From: Gluconobacter thailandicus F149-1 = NBRC 100600
Lineage (GTDB): Bacteria; Pseudomonadota; Alphaproteobacteria; Acetobacterales; Acetobacteraceae
Reading direction: 5' to 3'
Assembly (NCBI RefSeq): GCF_000964465.1
Contig: NZ_BANH01000007.1
Span: 1-48,577 of the forward strand
Length of the DNA stretch: 48,577 nucleotides
In this document: positions 8,857 to 17,750 of the stretch, piece by piece
Numbering within the stretch: position 1 is the first letter of the stretch
Layout of the letters: every line of letters begins with the position of its first letter
The notes under the pieces: model-generated
Databases searched by the model: none
What the model was told of the DNA's origin: nothing
Seen by the model: only the letters and a program-made list of their open reading frames with translations
Program-made: the position numbers and the translations under genes

Positions 8857-11697
8857 TTGACCGAGCTGAACGAGCCGACTGATATTGTACCTTCCGATCG
8901 TCTTCCGGTGACGATCGAGGAGGAGATGCGCTCCTCCTATCTGGCCTATGCGATGTCGGTGATCGTCTCGCGCGCCCTGCCGGATGTGCGTGATGGTCTG
9001 AAACCTGTCCATCGTCGCATCCTGTATGCGATGCGCGAGAGTGGCTTTACGTCTGACAAGCCATACCGCAAGTCTGCTCGTGCGGTCGGTGATGTGATGG
9101 GTAAATACCATCCGCACGGTGACAGCTCGATTTACGATGCCATGGTCCGTATGGCGCAGCATTGGTCGATGCGCGTCAAGCTGATTGATGGGCAGGGTAA
9201 CTTCGGTTCGGTCGATGGCGATAGCCCGGCCGCCATGCGTTACACCGAAGCCCGTCTGGCCAAGTCTGCATCGTTCCTGCTGGATGATATTGAGCGGGAT
9301 ACGGTTGATTTTCAGCCAAACTACGACGAAAGCGAGCATGAACCTAAGGTTCTGCCAGCGACGTTCCCGAATCTTCTGGTGAATGGCGCTTCGGGTATCG
9401 CGGTCGGCATGGCTACGAACATCCCGACGCATAACCCTGGCGAAGTCATTGATGCCACGCTGGCGATGATTGCCAATCCGGCGATTGAGCTGGATGATCT
9501 GATGCAGATCATCCCTGGTCCAGATTTCCCGACCGGCGGCATTATCATGGGCCGCAGTGGTATCCGCAAGGCGTTCGAAACGGGGCGTGGGTCTGTACCG
9601 GTTCGTGCCCGTGCTGAGATCGAGGAGATCCGTAAGGATCGTCAGGCGATCATCATCACGGAAATCCCGTATCAGGTGAACAAGGCAACGCTTCAGGAGA
9701 AGATTGCCGATCTCGTTCGCGCCAAGGAAATCGAAGGTATTTCCGATATACGCGATGAGAGTGACCGTTCGGGGATGCGCGTTGTCATCGAGCTGAAGCG
9801 CGATGCGACACCGGAAGTTGTGCTGAACCAGCTCTATCGCTTCACGCAGCTTCAGACGTCCTTCAGTGTCAACATGCTGGCGCTCGATGAGGGCAAGCCG
9901 CGCACGATGGGGCTGATGGACGTTCTGCAGGCGTTCATTCGTTTCCGCGAAGACGTCATTCTGCGTCGTGCCCGCTTCGATCTGAACAAGGTTCGTGATC
10001 GTGGGCATCTGCTGGTTGGCCTTGTGCTGGCTGTTGCCAATATTGATGAAGTCATCGCACTGATCCGTTCTGCCCCGGATGCGGCGACGGCGCGCGAACT
10101 TCTCATGGCGCGCGAGTGGGATGCCAGCGAGGTTGTGCCTCTGCTGGAGCTGATCCAGGACGAAGGCAATATCATCTTTGATGGCAAGGTTCGCCTTACG
10201 GAAGCTCAGGCCCGTGGTATTCTGGAACTGCGTCTGCAGCGCCTGACCGGTTTGGAACGTGAGAAGATCCAAGGCGAGTTGAGCGAAGTTGCTGCCAAGA
10301 TTGGTGAGCTGCTTGAGATCATCGGTAGCCATATCCGTCGCATGGAAGTCATGCGCGATGAACTTCTGGCGGCGCGGGCAGAAATTGCGACCCCACGGAT
10401 GTCGGAAATTTCCGATGCTCTGGGCGACCAGTCCGATGAAAGCCTGATCGAGCCGGGTCAGATGGTTGTCACCATCACGCGTGACGGCTTTATCAAGCGG
10501 ACGCCGCTTGAGATGTTCCGCTCACAGAACCGCGGTGGCCGTGGTCGTACGGCTTCCGGCCGTCGTGGTGATGACGTCATTATCCGCAGCTTCAATGCTC
10601 ATACCCATCAGTGGGTCCTATTCTTCTCTTCGGGCGGTAAGGCGTATCGCACCAAGGTTTGGCACTTGCCGGAAGCATCTCCGACATCCAAGGGCCGTGC
10701 ATTGGTGAACCTGTTGCCGGAACTGGGCTCGGACGCCATTACGGCAGTTCTGCCGCTGCCGCAGGATGAGGAGCTGTGGGAAGATCTGCACCTCACTTTT
10801 GCGACGGCCAGCGGTAATGTTCGTCGTAACCGTCTGAATGATTTCCGGAATATCCGGGCGTCAGGTCTGATTGCGATGAAGCTGGATGAGGGCGATTCCC
10901 TTATCGGGGTGGCGACGTGTCGTGAAGGTCAGGATGTGTTCCTGGCAACGAAGAACGCACGTTGCATTCGTTTCCAGATCACGGATGACACGCTACGTGT
11001 GTTTGCCGGCCGTGGCAGTTCGGGTGTGCGCGGTATTCGTCTGGGGGACGGGGATGCAGTGATCTCACTGTGTATCCTCAACCATGTGGATGCCAGCGTT
11101 GAAGAGCGGGCTGCGTATCTGCGGATGGCCAATGCGAAGCGCCGTGCTGAGAATGTTGCGTTGGCCGAGGGTGCCGAAGAAGAGGTGGTGTCCGGTGATG
11201 AAGACACTGTAGAGATCGCTGGCGATCTGACGCAGGAGCGTTTCGAGGAACTGGAACAGCAGGAAGAAATTCTTCTGACCGTGACGGATGGCGGGTTTGG
11301 CCGTCGTTCTTCTGCCTATGATTATCGTGTGTCGGGCCGTGGCGGTCAGGGCATCACGAACATGACCTTCTCGGCTAATCGTCGCGGCAAGGAAGTGGTT
11401 GGAACGCTTCCGACGCTGGATGGCACGGATGTCATGCTCGTGACGGATACGGGCCGTCTGATCCGTCTGCCGGTGTCTCAGGTGCGTGTCATGGCGCGTC
11501 AGGCCAGTGGCGTGACGCTGTTCCGTCTGAATGACAGTGAAACTGTCATCTGCGTCTTTCCGGTTGTGGAAGATGACGGGGAAGAGGGAGACCTGATCGA
11601 AGGGGATGTCGTGGCTACACCGGAAGGTGCAGCGCCTGCTGAAGGCACTTCGACAGACGGTGAGGCTTCTGAGGGTGACGTAGCCCCTGATGCCTGA
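8857..11697 (+). CDS. gyrA: DNA gyrase subunit A
   Basis: This is a 946-residue GyrA, the cleavage-rejoining subunit of gyrase. The N-terminal domain has the catalytic tyrosine in [10 protein letters not shown] (Tyr129). The quinolone-determining region reads [10 protein letters not shown] with Ser90 and Asp94, the usual sensitive residues. The GyrA box QNRGGRGR marks the C-terminal beta-pinwheel (about 545 onward). As in many alphaproteobacteria there is an acidic insertion (about 770-800) and an acidic, low-complexity tail. The start is TTG at 8857 with GGTGGA about 10 bases upstream. The gene overlaps coaD by eight bases. Confidence 0.98.
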   Translation: MTELNEPTDIVPSDRLPVTIEEEMRSSYLAYAMSVIVSRALPDVRDGLKPVHRRILYAMRESGFTSDKPYRKSARAVGDVMGKYHPHGDSSIYDAMVRMAQHWSMRVKLIDGQGNFGSVDGDSPAAMRYTEARLAKSASFLLDDIERDTVDFQPNYDESEHEPKVLPATFPNLLVNGASGIAVGMATNIPTHNPGEVIDATLAMIANPAIELDDLMQIIPGPDFPTGGIIMGRSGIRKAFETGRGSVPVRARAEIEEIRKDRQAIIITEIPYQVNKATLQEKIADLVRAKEIEGISDIRDESDRSGMRVVIELKRDATPEVVLNQLYRFTQLQTSFSVNMLALDEGKPRTMGLMDVLQAFIRFREDVILRRARFDLNKVRDRGHLLVGLVLAVANIDEVIALIRSAPDAATARELLMAREWDASEVVPLLELIQDEGNIIFDGKVRLTEAQARGILELRLQRLTGLEREKIQGELSEVAAKIGELLEIIGSHIRRMEVMRDELLAARAEIATPRMSEISDALGDQSDESLIEPGQMVVTITRDGFIKRTPLEMFRSQNRGGRGRTASGRRGDDVIIRSFNAHTHQWVLFFSSGGKAYRTKVWHLPEASPTSKGRALVNLLPELGSDAITAVLPLPQDEELWEDLHLTFATASGNVRRNRLNDFRNIRASGLIAMKLDEGDSLIGVATCREGQDVFLATKNARCIRFQITDDTLRVFAGRGSSGVRGIRLGDGDAVISLCILNHVDASVEERAAYLRMANAKRRAENVALAEGAEEEVVSGDEDTVEIAGDLTQERFEELEQQEEILLTVTDGGFGRRSSAYDYRVSGRGGQGITNMTFSANRRGKEVVGTLPTLDGTDVMLVTDTGRLIRLPVSQVRVMARQASGVTLFRLNDSETVICVFPVVEDDGEEGDLIEGDVVATPEGAAPAEGTSTDGEASEGDVAPDA

Positions 11698-12208
11698 GGG
11701 GCAGACTGATCCGCGTGTCGGGTTTTATCCCGGCACGTTTGATCCGGTGACGTTTGGTCATCTGGATATTATTGACCGTGCGTCTGCTCTTTTTGATCGC
11801 CTGCTGGTTGGTGTGGCGGTCAATGAGGGCAAGCATCCGCTTCTGACGCTTGAAGAGCGTCTGGAGATGATGCGGCAGGAGGTCTCCAAACTGCCTCATG
11901 CTAACCGGATTGAAGTTCTGGGGTTTGATACTCTGCTGGTCGATGCAGTGCGCAAGGCTGGCGCAGGAACGGTTGTGCGTGGTCTTCGCTCTGGGGGGGA
12001 TTTCGACTTTGAGAGTCAGCTTTCTGGTGCGTTGCGTCGTCTAGCCCCTGAAATTGAAACGGTTTTTCTGCTGTCTTCTGAAGGGCATCGCACGACGGCC
12101 AGCCGGATCGTGAAAGAAATTGCCCGGCTTGATGGCGATATTTCCTCCTTTGTCAGTGAAGATGTTGCAAGTCTCGTCTTGTCGAAACTGGGTCGAAGGG
12201 CGACATAG
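11690..12208 (+). CDS. coaD: Phosphopantetheine adenylyltransferase
   Basis: CoaD (172 residues) catalyses the fourth step of coenzyme A synthesis, adenylating 4'-phosphopantetheine. The nucleotidyltransferase signature is clear: [21 protein letters not shown] carries the T/H-x-G-H motif. [14 protein letters not shown] and the [25 protein letters not shown] block, where the family's ISSTxVRE strand lies, follow. About seven residues precede the usual start, because the ATG lies inside the gyrA 3' end. The overlap argues for coupled translation with gyrA. Confidence 0.96.
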   Translation: MPEGQTDPRVGFYPGTFDPVTFGHLDIIDRASALFDRLLVGVAVNEGKHPLLTLEERLEMMRQEVSKLPHANRIEVLGFDTLLVDAVRKAGAGTVVRGLRSGGDFDFESQLSGALRRLAPEIETVFLLSSEGHRTTASRIVKEIARLDGDISSFVSEDVASLVLSKLGRRAT

Positions 12209-12236
12209 GAACCTTCATTGATTTCTGGAAGGTTCC
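12208..12236 (+). promoter_or_regulatory. Hairpin covering the ppi ribosome binding site
   Basis: A perfect 9-bp inverted repeat, GGAACCTTC (12208-12216) and GAAGGTTCC (12228-12236), has an 11-base loop. The 3' arm contains the GGAAGG (12227-12232) that serves the ATG at 12240, while the 5' arm begins at the last base of the coaD stop. No T run follows, so it is not a terminator. Ribosomes finishing coaD would open it, which suggests translational coupling. Confidence 0.55.
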
Positions 12237-12239
12237 AAG

Positions 12240-12725
12240 ATGTCTGAGACCGCAGTACCCGACGGCAACAAGCTTGTTTTCGAACTCAAGAACGGCAAGG
12301 TCGTCATTGAGCTGCGCCCTGATCTGGCGCCGCTGGCTGTGGAGCGTCTGAAGCTTCTGGCAAGCGAAGGTTTTTATGATGGTGTGAAGTTCCATCGTGT
12401 CATCGAAGGCTTCATGGCACAGGGTGGCGATCCGACCGGCACTGGCACGAGCGGCAGTAACTATCCAGACCTGAAGGCTGAGTTCACGGATAAGGCGAAG
12501 TTTGAGCGTGGTACGCTGGGAATGGCCCGAACGATGGCCCCGCACTCTGCAAACAGCCAGTTTTTCATCATGTTCCAGGATGTTCCGTCCCTGAACGGTC
12601 AGTACACGATTGCTGGCAAGGTTATTGAGGGCATGGAATACGTGGATCAGATCAAGCGTGGCGCTGGTTCGTCAGGCATGGTCAAGGATCCGGACACCAT
12701 TGTTAAGGCCTACGTCGAGGCCTGA
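12240..12725 (+). CDS. ppiB: Peptidyl-prolyl cis-trans isomerase, cyclophilin type
   Basis: This is a 161-residue cytoplasmic cyclophilin with no signal peptide. Characteristic blocks are FYDGVKFHRVIEGFMAQGGDPTGTGTSG (FHRVI with the catalytic arginine, then the QGGDPTGTG loop) and GMARTMAPHSANSQFFIMF. It assists protein folding by isomerising proline bonds. It follows coaD by 31 bases, which are mostly occupied by a hairpin that buries the Shine-Dalgarno. The symbol is by family, and other cyclophilin paralogues may exist elsewhere in the genome. Confidence 0.93.
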   Translation: MSETAVPDGNKLVFELKNGKVVIELRPDLAPLAVERLKLLASEGFYDGVKFHRVIEGFMAQGGDPTGTGTSGSNYPDLKAEFTDKAKFERGTLGMARTMAPHSANSQFFIMFQDVPSLNGQYTIAGKVIEGMEYVDQIKRGAGSSGMVKDPDTIVKAYVEA

Positions 12726-12733
12726 GGTTTACT

Positions 12734-12768
12734 AGCCTGTCTGTGCGTTCCTGACGCTCAGGCAGGCT
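12734..12768. terminator. Bidirectional terminator hairpin between ppiB and convergent gene
   Basis: AGCCTGTCTG (12734-12743) pairs with CAGGCAGGCT (12759-12768) with one G-U. The right arm overlaps the last codons of the convergent minus-strand gene. T runs are poor on both sides. Confidence 0.6.
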
Positions 12769-13138
12769 GGTACCTGTCTTCCGGCGTCCGGAGGACAGTC
12801 GCTTTGGCGGCATCGTGTGGATAAGGCGTCCCACACTGGGCGGTGTAGCGCTCGGAGAAAGCCTGACGCTCAAGGCGCTCGCAGTAATCCAGATATTTAA
12901 TTAATGCTCGTTCAGCGCGCGGGGTACGACCGTAAATGCGCTTGTAGTGTTTCCAAAGCATCAGGGCGTTGACGGACCATGCGTCGTAGACGTGTTCATT
13001 CAGGCGTTTGCGAATTGAGGCCGGAAGCTGATCGAAGGCTTCCCATTCGTCCCCCTCAAAACGCTTCCAGATTTCGTTTCGGACAGTGCGGTCGTTGAAT
13101 GGCTGTCGGTTGGTGCGGAGTTGGGTTTCTGCGGGCAT
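12758..13138 (-). CDS. DUF6525-like small protein
   Basis: The 126-residue protein is rich in charged and aromatic residues, with no signal peptide or membrane segment. The pattern of an acidic stretch followed by FDQLPASIRKRLNEHVYDAWSVNALMLW resembles the short DUF6525 proteins of alphaproteobacteria (the D-x-LP-x-x-x-R-x-x-L...W-S...L-W layout). I do not know of an assigned function. ATG 13138 is the only good start. The region upstream is AT-rich and contains a perfect 14-base palindrome. It stands alone between ppiB (convergent) and a tRNA-Lys gene. Confidence 0.7.
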   Translation of the reverse strand: MPAETQLRTNRQPFNDRTVRNEIWKRFEGDEWEAFDQLPASIRKRLNEHVYDAWSVNALMLWKHYKRIYGRTPRAERALIKYLDYCERLERQAFSERYTAQCGTPYPHDAAKATVLRTPEDRYQPA

Positions 13139-13173
13139 ATGTTGTTTTCAGGCTTTGAAACGACAGAATTTAT

Positions 13174-13187
13174 ATATGTTATAACAT
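13174..13187. promoter_or_regulatory. Perfect palindrome TATGTTATAACATA
   Basis: This 14-base perfect palindrome lies in an AT-rich patch (13165-13200), 36 bases upstream of the DUF6525-like gene on the minus strand and 80 bases before tRNA-Lys. It could be an operator or simply part of an AT-rich promoter, and no regulator is adjacent. Confidence 0.35.
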
Positions 13188-13269
13188 AACTATAAAATTC
13201 GTCAGTGTTGTTTTCCTGTCTCTGGAGGTTGACCTCCATGGGGATTGTGGGGTAGCCATCCGCTCGGAT

Positions 13270-13345
13270 GAACCGGTAGCTCAGTTGGTAGAGCATTCGA
13301 CTTTTAATCGAATGGTCCTGGGTTCGAGTCCCAGCCGGTTCACCA
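13270..13345 (+). tRNA. tRNA-Lys (anticodon UUU)
   Basis: The 76-base cloverleaf includes an encoded CCA end. The acceptor GAACCGG pairs with CCGGTTC, the D arm is GCTCAGTTGGTAGAGC, and the anticodon stem TTCGA/TCGAA encloses the loop CTTTTAA (anticodon TTT). The T arm GGTTCGAGTCC is canonical. A helicase gene follows 128 bases on, but I see no integrase or duplicated tRNA 3' end. Confidence 0.97.
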
Positions 13346-13473
13346 ACTCTTCCAAAATGCAAAAAATAATATAGCTGGCGCTTCTCTTAAGCCGTGTGCT
13401 CAGGAGATGTTTCTGCCTGTCTTGGCCATTGTTCTGGTGGTGCGCCTGGTCAGAGTGTGGGAAGGAGTGAGGT

Positions 13474-14784
13474 ATGGTGACGCTTACTCTTTCCCAGAAA
13501 ACTGCACTCGACGAAATCATCAAGGCGCACGCTGAGGGGCGCCCAACGCATTTGCTGACTGGTTATGCAGGTAGCGGAAAAACGACATTGATGCAGGAAG
13601 TGGCGCGGCATTTCCTGCGGTTGAAAGTCGTGACGGTCATTACTGCTCCAACCCATAAGGCGACCGCTGTTTTGCGGGCCAAGGTGGACAAGGATGTTGA
13701 ATGCCGGACTATCCAGAGTCATCTGGGTTTGCAGCCTTCGACACAAGGTGGGCAGACAACGCTTGTGAGGGCCAAGCGGCCACAGACCATTCCTGATGGT
13801 GTGGTGATTGTGGATGAATGTTCCATGATTTCACGGGAACTCATGGGATGGATCCGGGATCTTCTGAAATACTGTTTTGTCCTGTTTGTAGGCGATCCGG
13901 CGCAGCTTCCGCCGGTGGGGGAAGAGGCGTCTCCCTCCTTCTCTGTTCCGTCCAGATCGCATCTTGAGACGGTTGTTCGACAGGCGGCAGGCAACCCCAT
14001 TCTTGCGGCAGCGACTGTCATTCGCCAGAGCCAGGGTGGCTCTGTGGACTGGAGTTGGGTGCAGGACGCACGCCGCGACTCATCCGGCCTGTTCATCCCG
14101 AAGGATGTGGAAAGCTGGCTGCGCAAGGCGTTTACGTCCGATGCTTTTGACGCGGATAACGATAGTTTCCGGTATCTTTGCTGGACGAATCATCGGGTGC
14201 ATCAGGTTAATCAGATGGTTCGGCGGTGGCGATATGGAGACCATATCGAAATGCCGTTCATGCCAGGGGAGCGCGCCGTCGCGCGGGCACCGTTCAGTCG
14301 GCAGAATGAAGATAAAAATCGTCAGCAGATTGCGACGAATGAAGAAGTGCTGGTGATGGATATTCAGGCGTCTCGCCTGTCGTACCGGTTTGAAGCCTGC
14401 GGGTCTGTGGCGGTCTGGTCTACGGATATTCCATCCTGGGAGCTGACTGTGCTGACGATGGCTGGAGAAGAAATTACGGCTCATCTGGTTCAGGATGAGC
14501 GGCAACTTCAGGCTGTAGAGCGTCGGCTGGTTCAGGAAGCGAAGCAGGAGCGTAAGCGATGGCAGCATCGGTTTGCGTTCCAGAGTGCACTGCTGAACCT
14601 TCAGGCTATTTATGCCATGACCGTGCATACGTCTCAGGGCAGTACGTTCAGGAACGTCTTTGTTGATCTGGGTGATATTCGGCGCAGGTCAGGAGGAAAT
14701 CCTCTTGAAACGCAGCAGCTTTGCTATGTGGCGCTGACGCGGGCGACGGATATGGTTTTTCTGGTCAATGTCGGAACGGCGTGA
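13474..14784 (+). CDS. SF1 DNA helicase, Dda/RecD2-like
   Basis: The 436-residue protein has an AAA/SF1B helicase layout. Walker A is GYAGSGKTTLM (about 30-40), motif Ib lies in APTHKATAVL, Walker B is VVIVDECSMIS (about 110), and motif III is FVGDPAQLPPVGE. The C-terminal UvrD-like end is AMTVHTSQGSTF (motif V) with YVALTRATDMVFLV (motif VI). This combination is typical of Dda of phage T4 and short RecD2 proteins, which unwind DNA 5' to 3'. Its role here, DNA repair or phage-derived, cannot be told from context. ATG 13474 is preceded by GGAAGGAGTGAGGT, a strong binding site. Confidence 0.9.
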   Translation: MVTLTLSQKTALDEIIKAHAEGRPTHLLTGYAGSGKTTLMQEVARHFLRLKVVTVITAPTHKATAVLRAKVDKDVECRTIQSHLGLQPSTQGGQTTLVRAKRPQTIPDGVVIVDECSMISRELMGWIRDLLKYCFVLFVGDPAQLPPVGEEASPSFSVPSRSHLETVVRQAAGNPILAAATVIRQSQGGSVDWSWVQDARRDSSGLFIPKDVESWLRKAFTSDAFDADNDSFRYLCWTNHRVHQVNQMVRRWRYGDHIEMPFMPGERAVARAPFSRQNEDKNRQQIATNEEVLVMDIQASRLSYRFEACGSVAVWSTDIPSWELTVLTMAGEEITAHLVQDERQLQAVERRLVQEAKQERKRWQHRFAFQSALLNLQAIYAMTVHTSQGSTFRNVFVDLGDIRRRSGGNPLETQQLCYVALTRATDMVFLVNVGTA

Positions 14785-14834
14785 GGCGTAAAACAGATAT
14801 GTTCCTGAATGGTTGTTCGGGAAAGAGGAATGAA

Positions 14835-14996
14835 ATGATGCGCTTTAAAGTCAGTCTGGCGCTAGCTGCCCTTATGGCGCTTGCTGCCTGTGGCCCTGAT
14901 TATGGTGGTCAGGGCTCACGGCAGTTCCGGGGCGATGGGTATGGAAATACCGGATCGGGTCGTAGCAGTTTTGGATATCAGGGCGGCCCAACCTGA
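14835..14996 (+). CDS. Small lipoprotein, Gly-rich
   Basis: This short ORF encodes 53 residues (or 52 from ATG 14838). It has a lipoprotein signal peptide of about 18 residues ending in the lipobox LAAC, then a short mature part rich in Gly, Ser, Asn and Gln (GPDYGGQGSRQFRG and so on). AGAGGA at 14824-14829 lies at the right distance for ATG 14835. Function is unknown. Such tiny lipoproteins are common outer-membrane or periplasmic surface components. It ends convergent with sucA. Confidence 0.7.
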   Translation: MMRFKVSLALAALMALAACGPDYGGQGSRQFRGDGYGNTGSGRSSFGYQGGPT

Positions 14997-15017
14997 AGAC
15001 ACGGCACTGGCCTGTTG

Positions 15018-17666
15018 TCAGGCCAGTGCGTCTCGAATCAGTTTTTCCTGTTGGGCGGTGTGCGCACCCGGTAGGCCTGTTGCGGGTGAAGCGGCGCTTT
15101 CGCGGCCTACATACTGCGGGCGCTGAACTGTGTGTCCACATTCCTGTAGAGCGCGTTCGATGCGTCGGTCCACAAAAATCCAGGCACCGTTGTTCTGGGG
15201 TTCTTCCTGACACCAGATGATCTGTTCAGCGTCCGGGTACAATTCCAGTTGCTGGATCAGCGCGTGGTGCGGGAAGGGATAAAGTTGTTCCAGACGGATG
15301 ATGGCGACGTCTGTGCGGTTCTGTCGGGCCCGCTCGGCGGTTAGGTCGTAGAAAACCTTGCCTGAGCACAGGATGATCTTTCTGGCGTGTGTAATCTGCT
15401 GTGAATCTGCCAGAACGGGCTGGAAGCGCGTGTGTGGCCCCATTTCAGTGAGGGGAGAGGTCGCTTCCTTATGTCTCAGCAGAGACTTGGGTGTGAAGAT
15501 GACCAGTGGCTTGCGGCAACGTCGTGCAATCTGGCGGCGCAGGGCATGAAAATAGTTTGCCGGGCTGGTGATGTTACAGACACGCAGATTGTTTTCTGCG
15601 CAGAGCTGGAGAATACGCTCTGGTCTGGCTGACGAGTGCTCAGGGCCACCGCCCTCGTAGCCGTGTGGCAGCAGGAGCGTCAGGCCGGATGTTCGAAGCC
15701 ATTTCGTTTCGCCGGAAGCAATGAACTGGTCGAGAATGACCTGTGCACCGTTTGCGAAGTCGCCAAATTGAGCCTCCCACAGAACCAGCGCATCCGGATC
15801 ACCGAGTGAATAGCCGTATTCGAAGCCGAGGACGGCAAATTCAGAGAGCGGAGAGTTCCAGAGATGGAGAGGGGCCTGATGGGGAGCGATATGGGCCAGA
15901 AGGGTCTCTTCCCGGCCGGTGTTCTGATCGAACAGGACGGCGTGACGCTGGCTGAATGTTCCGCGGCGACTGTCCTGACCTGACAGACGGACGGGGTGCC
16001 CGTCCATTGACAGGGTTCCGAAAGCAAGAGCTTCGGCTGTGGCCCAGTCCAGCGGGCCGCCATTAGCCACAGCCTTGCCGCGGGCAATGATCTGACGTGC
16101 GAGGCGCGGGTGTACGTTCAGGCCCTGGGGGATGGTGCCGATGGCTTCACCAACCATCCGAAGACGATCGAGGGGGACGCCGGTCATGGGCTGGATGCGT
16201 TCCGGCTCATCCTGAAGGCGCGTGGAGTCCTGCGGGCCGTCCAGCCAATCTGTTGCGTTCGGGAGGTAGTGTTCAGAGGCAGCGTATTGCTCTTCCAGTC
16301 TGCGCTGGAAGTGTTGCCACATGTCTTCTACCTGCTCGGCTGTCAGGAGACCTTTGCGGATCAGATGGTTGGCGTAGAGGCGGCGGGTGGTTGGTCGGGA
16401 CTGGATGGCGTGAACCATGGCTGGCTGGGTGAAAGCCGGTTCATCGGTTTCATTGTGCCCGTGGCGGCGATAGCAGACGACGTCGAGAACGACATCTGAA
16501 TGGAAATCGCGGCGCCATTCATGGGCCAGAAGAGCGGCCCGGGCGACGGCATCAGGATCGTCACCATTCACATGCAGGATGGGGGCCTGAATGGATTTGG
16601 CGATGTCCGTGTTGTGGATACCGGAATGTGCGTCTGACTGGACGGTGGTGAAGCCAATCTGGTTGTTGATGATGACGTGCACCGTGCCGCCAGTGCGGTA
16701 GCCTTCGAGCTTGGAGAGTGCGAGGGTTTCGTACACGACACCCTGCCCAGCGAAGGCAGCGTCACCGTGAACGAGAATGCCTAGATGGCGGTCGCGGTCC
16801 TTGTCCTTTTCGCGGTCCTGATCGGCGCGGACGCGTCCGAGGACGACGGGATCGACGGCTTCCAGATGGGATGGGTTGGGCAGCAGGGAGATGCGCAGGG
16901 TATGACCTGCGTGTTCCATCGTAGTGGCTGTGCCGAGATGGTATTTGACGTCTCCGGAGCCCTGAATGTCGTCAGGCTTGAAGGACGCGCCTGCAAATTC
17001 GCTGAAAATGGCCGCGAAGGGTTTGCGCAGGATGTTGGCCATGACGTTCAGGCGGCCACGATGTGGCATGCCGAGCGAGACTGACTTTGCGCCGTCCCGC
17101 GCGGCGGCGTCGATCAGGGTGCGGAGGGCGACTATAACGCTTTCTCCCCCTTCCAGACCGAAGCGGCGCATTCCCATGAAGCGTTTTTGGCAGAAGCCTT
17201 CGAATCCTTCGGCGCGTGTCAGGGCGAGCAGAATGCGTTCCGGTTCCATGGCGACGACGGGCGCGGTGTTCTCGAGGCGATCAATCCACCACTGCCGTTG
17301 AGTCACGTCCTGAATGTGCATGAATTCTGCGGTCAGGGTGCCGGAATAGGCGCGACGCAAACGGAGCAGGAGATCGCGGTCGGCATCAGGGGGATTAAGT
17401 TCTGGGAGCGTCGGCGTTGGGGCCAGACCCAGCGGATCAAGTTTGGCCAGGGAGTGGCCGCGCAGACGGTAGGCATTTTTCAGGGCTTCGGCGCTGCTAT
17501 TCGAGGCTTCCGTCGTTGAGGGGCGATCGGCGCCGAGTGTTTCGAAAAGAGCGGCGAAAGCTGGATCAACGGAGGCGGGGTCGTCCTGCCAGCGAGCATG
17601 AAGCTCGGCCAGATAGACGGTGTTGGCGCCGTTGATGGCATCGCGGTCGTCGCGGTGATCGCCCAT
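15018..17666 (-). CDS. sucA: 2-oxoglutarate dehydrogenase E1 component
   Basis: This is an 882-residue thiamine-diphosphate-dependent E1. GMPHRGRLNVMANIL, GDVKYHLG, HGDAAFAGQGVVYETL and NNQIGFTT are the conserved substrate and ThDP/metal-binding segments (about 210-350). GHNETDEPAFTQP and LLLPHGYEGGGPEHSSARPERILQL lie in the C-terminal half. It decarboxylates 2-oxoglutarate in the TCA cycle. The sequence is shorter at the N-terminus than many E1 proteins but keeps the E2-contact helix (VYLAELHARWQDDP). No sucB or lpd follows: the next gene downstream is a convergent lipoprotein. Separate sucA and sucB is known in Gluconobacter, which lacks a complete TCA cycle. Confidence 0.96.
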   Translation of the reverse strand: MGDHRDDRDAINGANTVYLAELHARWQDDPASVDPAFAALFETLGADRPSTTEASNSSAEALKNAYRLRGHSLAKLDPLGLAPTPTLPELNPPDADRDLLLRLRRAYSGTLTAEFMHIQDVTQRQWWIDRLENTAPVVAMEPERILLALTRAEGFEGFCQKRFMGMRRFGLEGGESVIVALRTLIDAAARDGAKSVSLGMPHRGRLNVMANILRKPFAAIFSEFAGASFKPDDIQGSGDVKYHLGTATTMEHAGHTLRISLLPNPSHLEAVDPVVLGRVRADQDREKDKDRDRHLGILVHGDAAFAGQGVVYETLALSKLEGYRTGGTVHVIINNQIGFTTVQSDAHSGIHNTDIAKSIQAPILHVNGDDPDAVARAALLAHEWRRDFHSDVVLDVVCYRRHGHNETDEPAFTQPAMVHAIQSRPTTRRLYANHLIRKGLLTAEQVEDMWQHFQRRLEEQYAASEHYLPNATDWLDGPQDSTRLQDEPERIQPMTGVPLDRLRMVGEAIGTIPQGLNVHPRLARQIIARGKAVANGGPLDWATAEALAFGTLSMDGHPVRLSGQDSRRGTFSQRHAVLFDQNTGREETLLAHIAPHQAPLHLWNSPLSEFAVLGFEYGYSLGDPDALVLWEAQFGDFANGAQVILDQFIASGETKWLRTSGLTLLLPHGYEGGGPEHSSARPERILQLCAENNLRVCNITSPANYFHALRRQIARRCRKPLVIFTPKSLLRHKEATSPLTEMGPHTRFQPVLADSQQITHARKIILCSGKVFYDLTAERARQNRTDVAIIRLEQLYPFPHHALIQQLELYPDAEQIIWCQEEPQNNGAWIFVDRRIERALQECGHTVQRPQYVGRESAASPATGLPGAHTAQQEKLIRDALA

Positions 17667-17750
17667 GAAAATTGGTCTCCAGTCCCAGGGGGCACGAACT
17701 TTAGCCCATCACGGGAAAGTGGGGAACGCATTTGGATAAAGCATTCCGTG

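Noticed and set aside
8764-10332. A 522-codon open frame antisense to gyrA
   Set aside because: Mirror frame of gyrA with a sequence rich in His, Arg and Ile-Asn patterns, no ribosome site and no recognisable domain.
13000-13746. Several minus-strand frames across tRNA-Lys
   Set aside because: They run through a clear tRNA and the start of the helicase gene, and their sequences contain the tRNA complement.
14721-14834. Upstream extension of the small lipoprotein into the helicase gene
   Set aside because: The extension overlaps helicase codons and lacks a binding site, while ATG 14835 has AGAGGA and starts the signal peptide.
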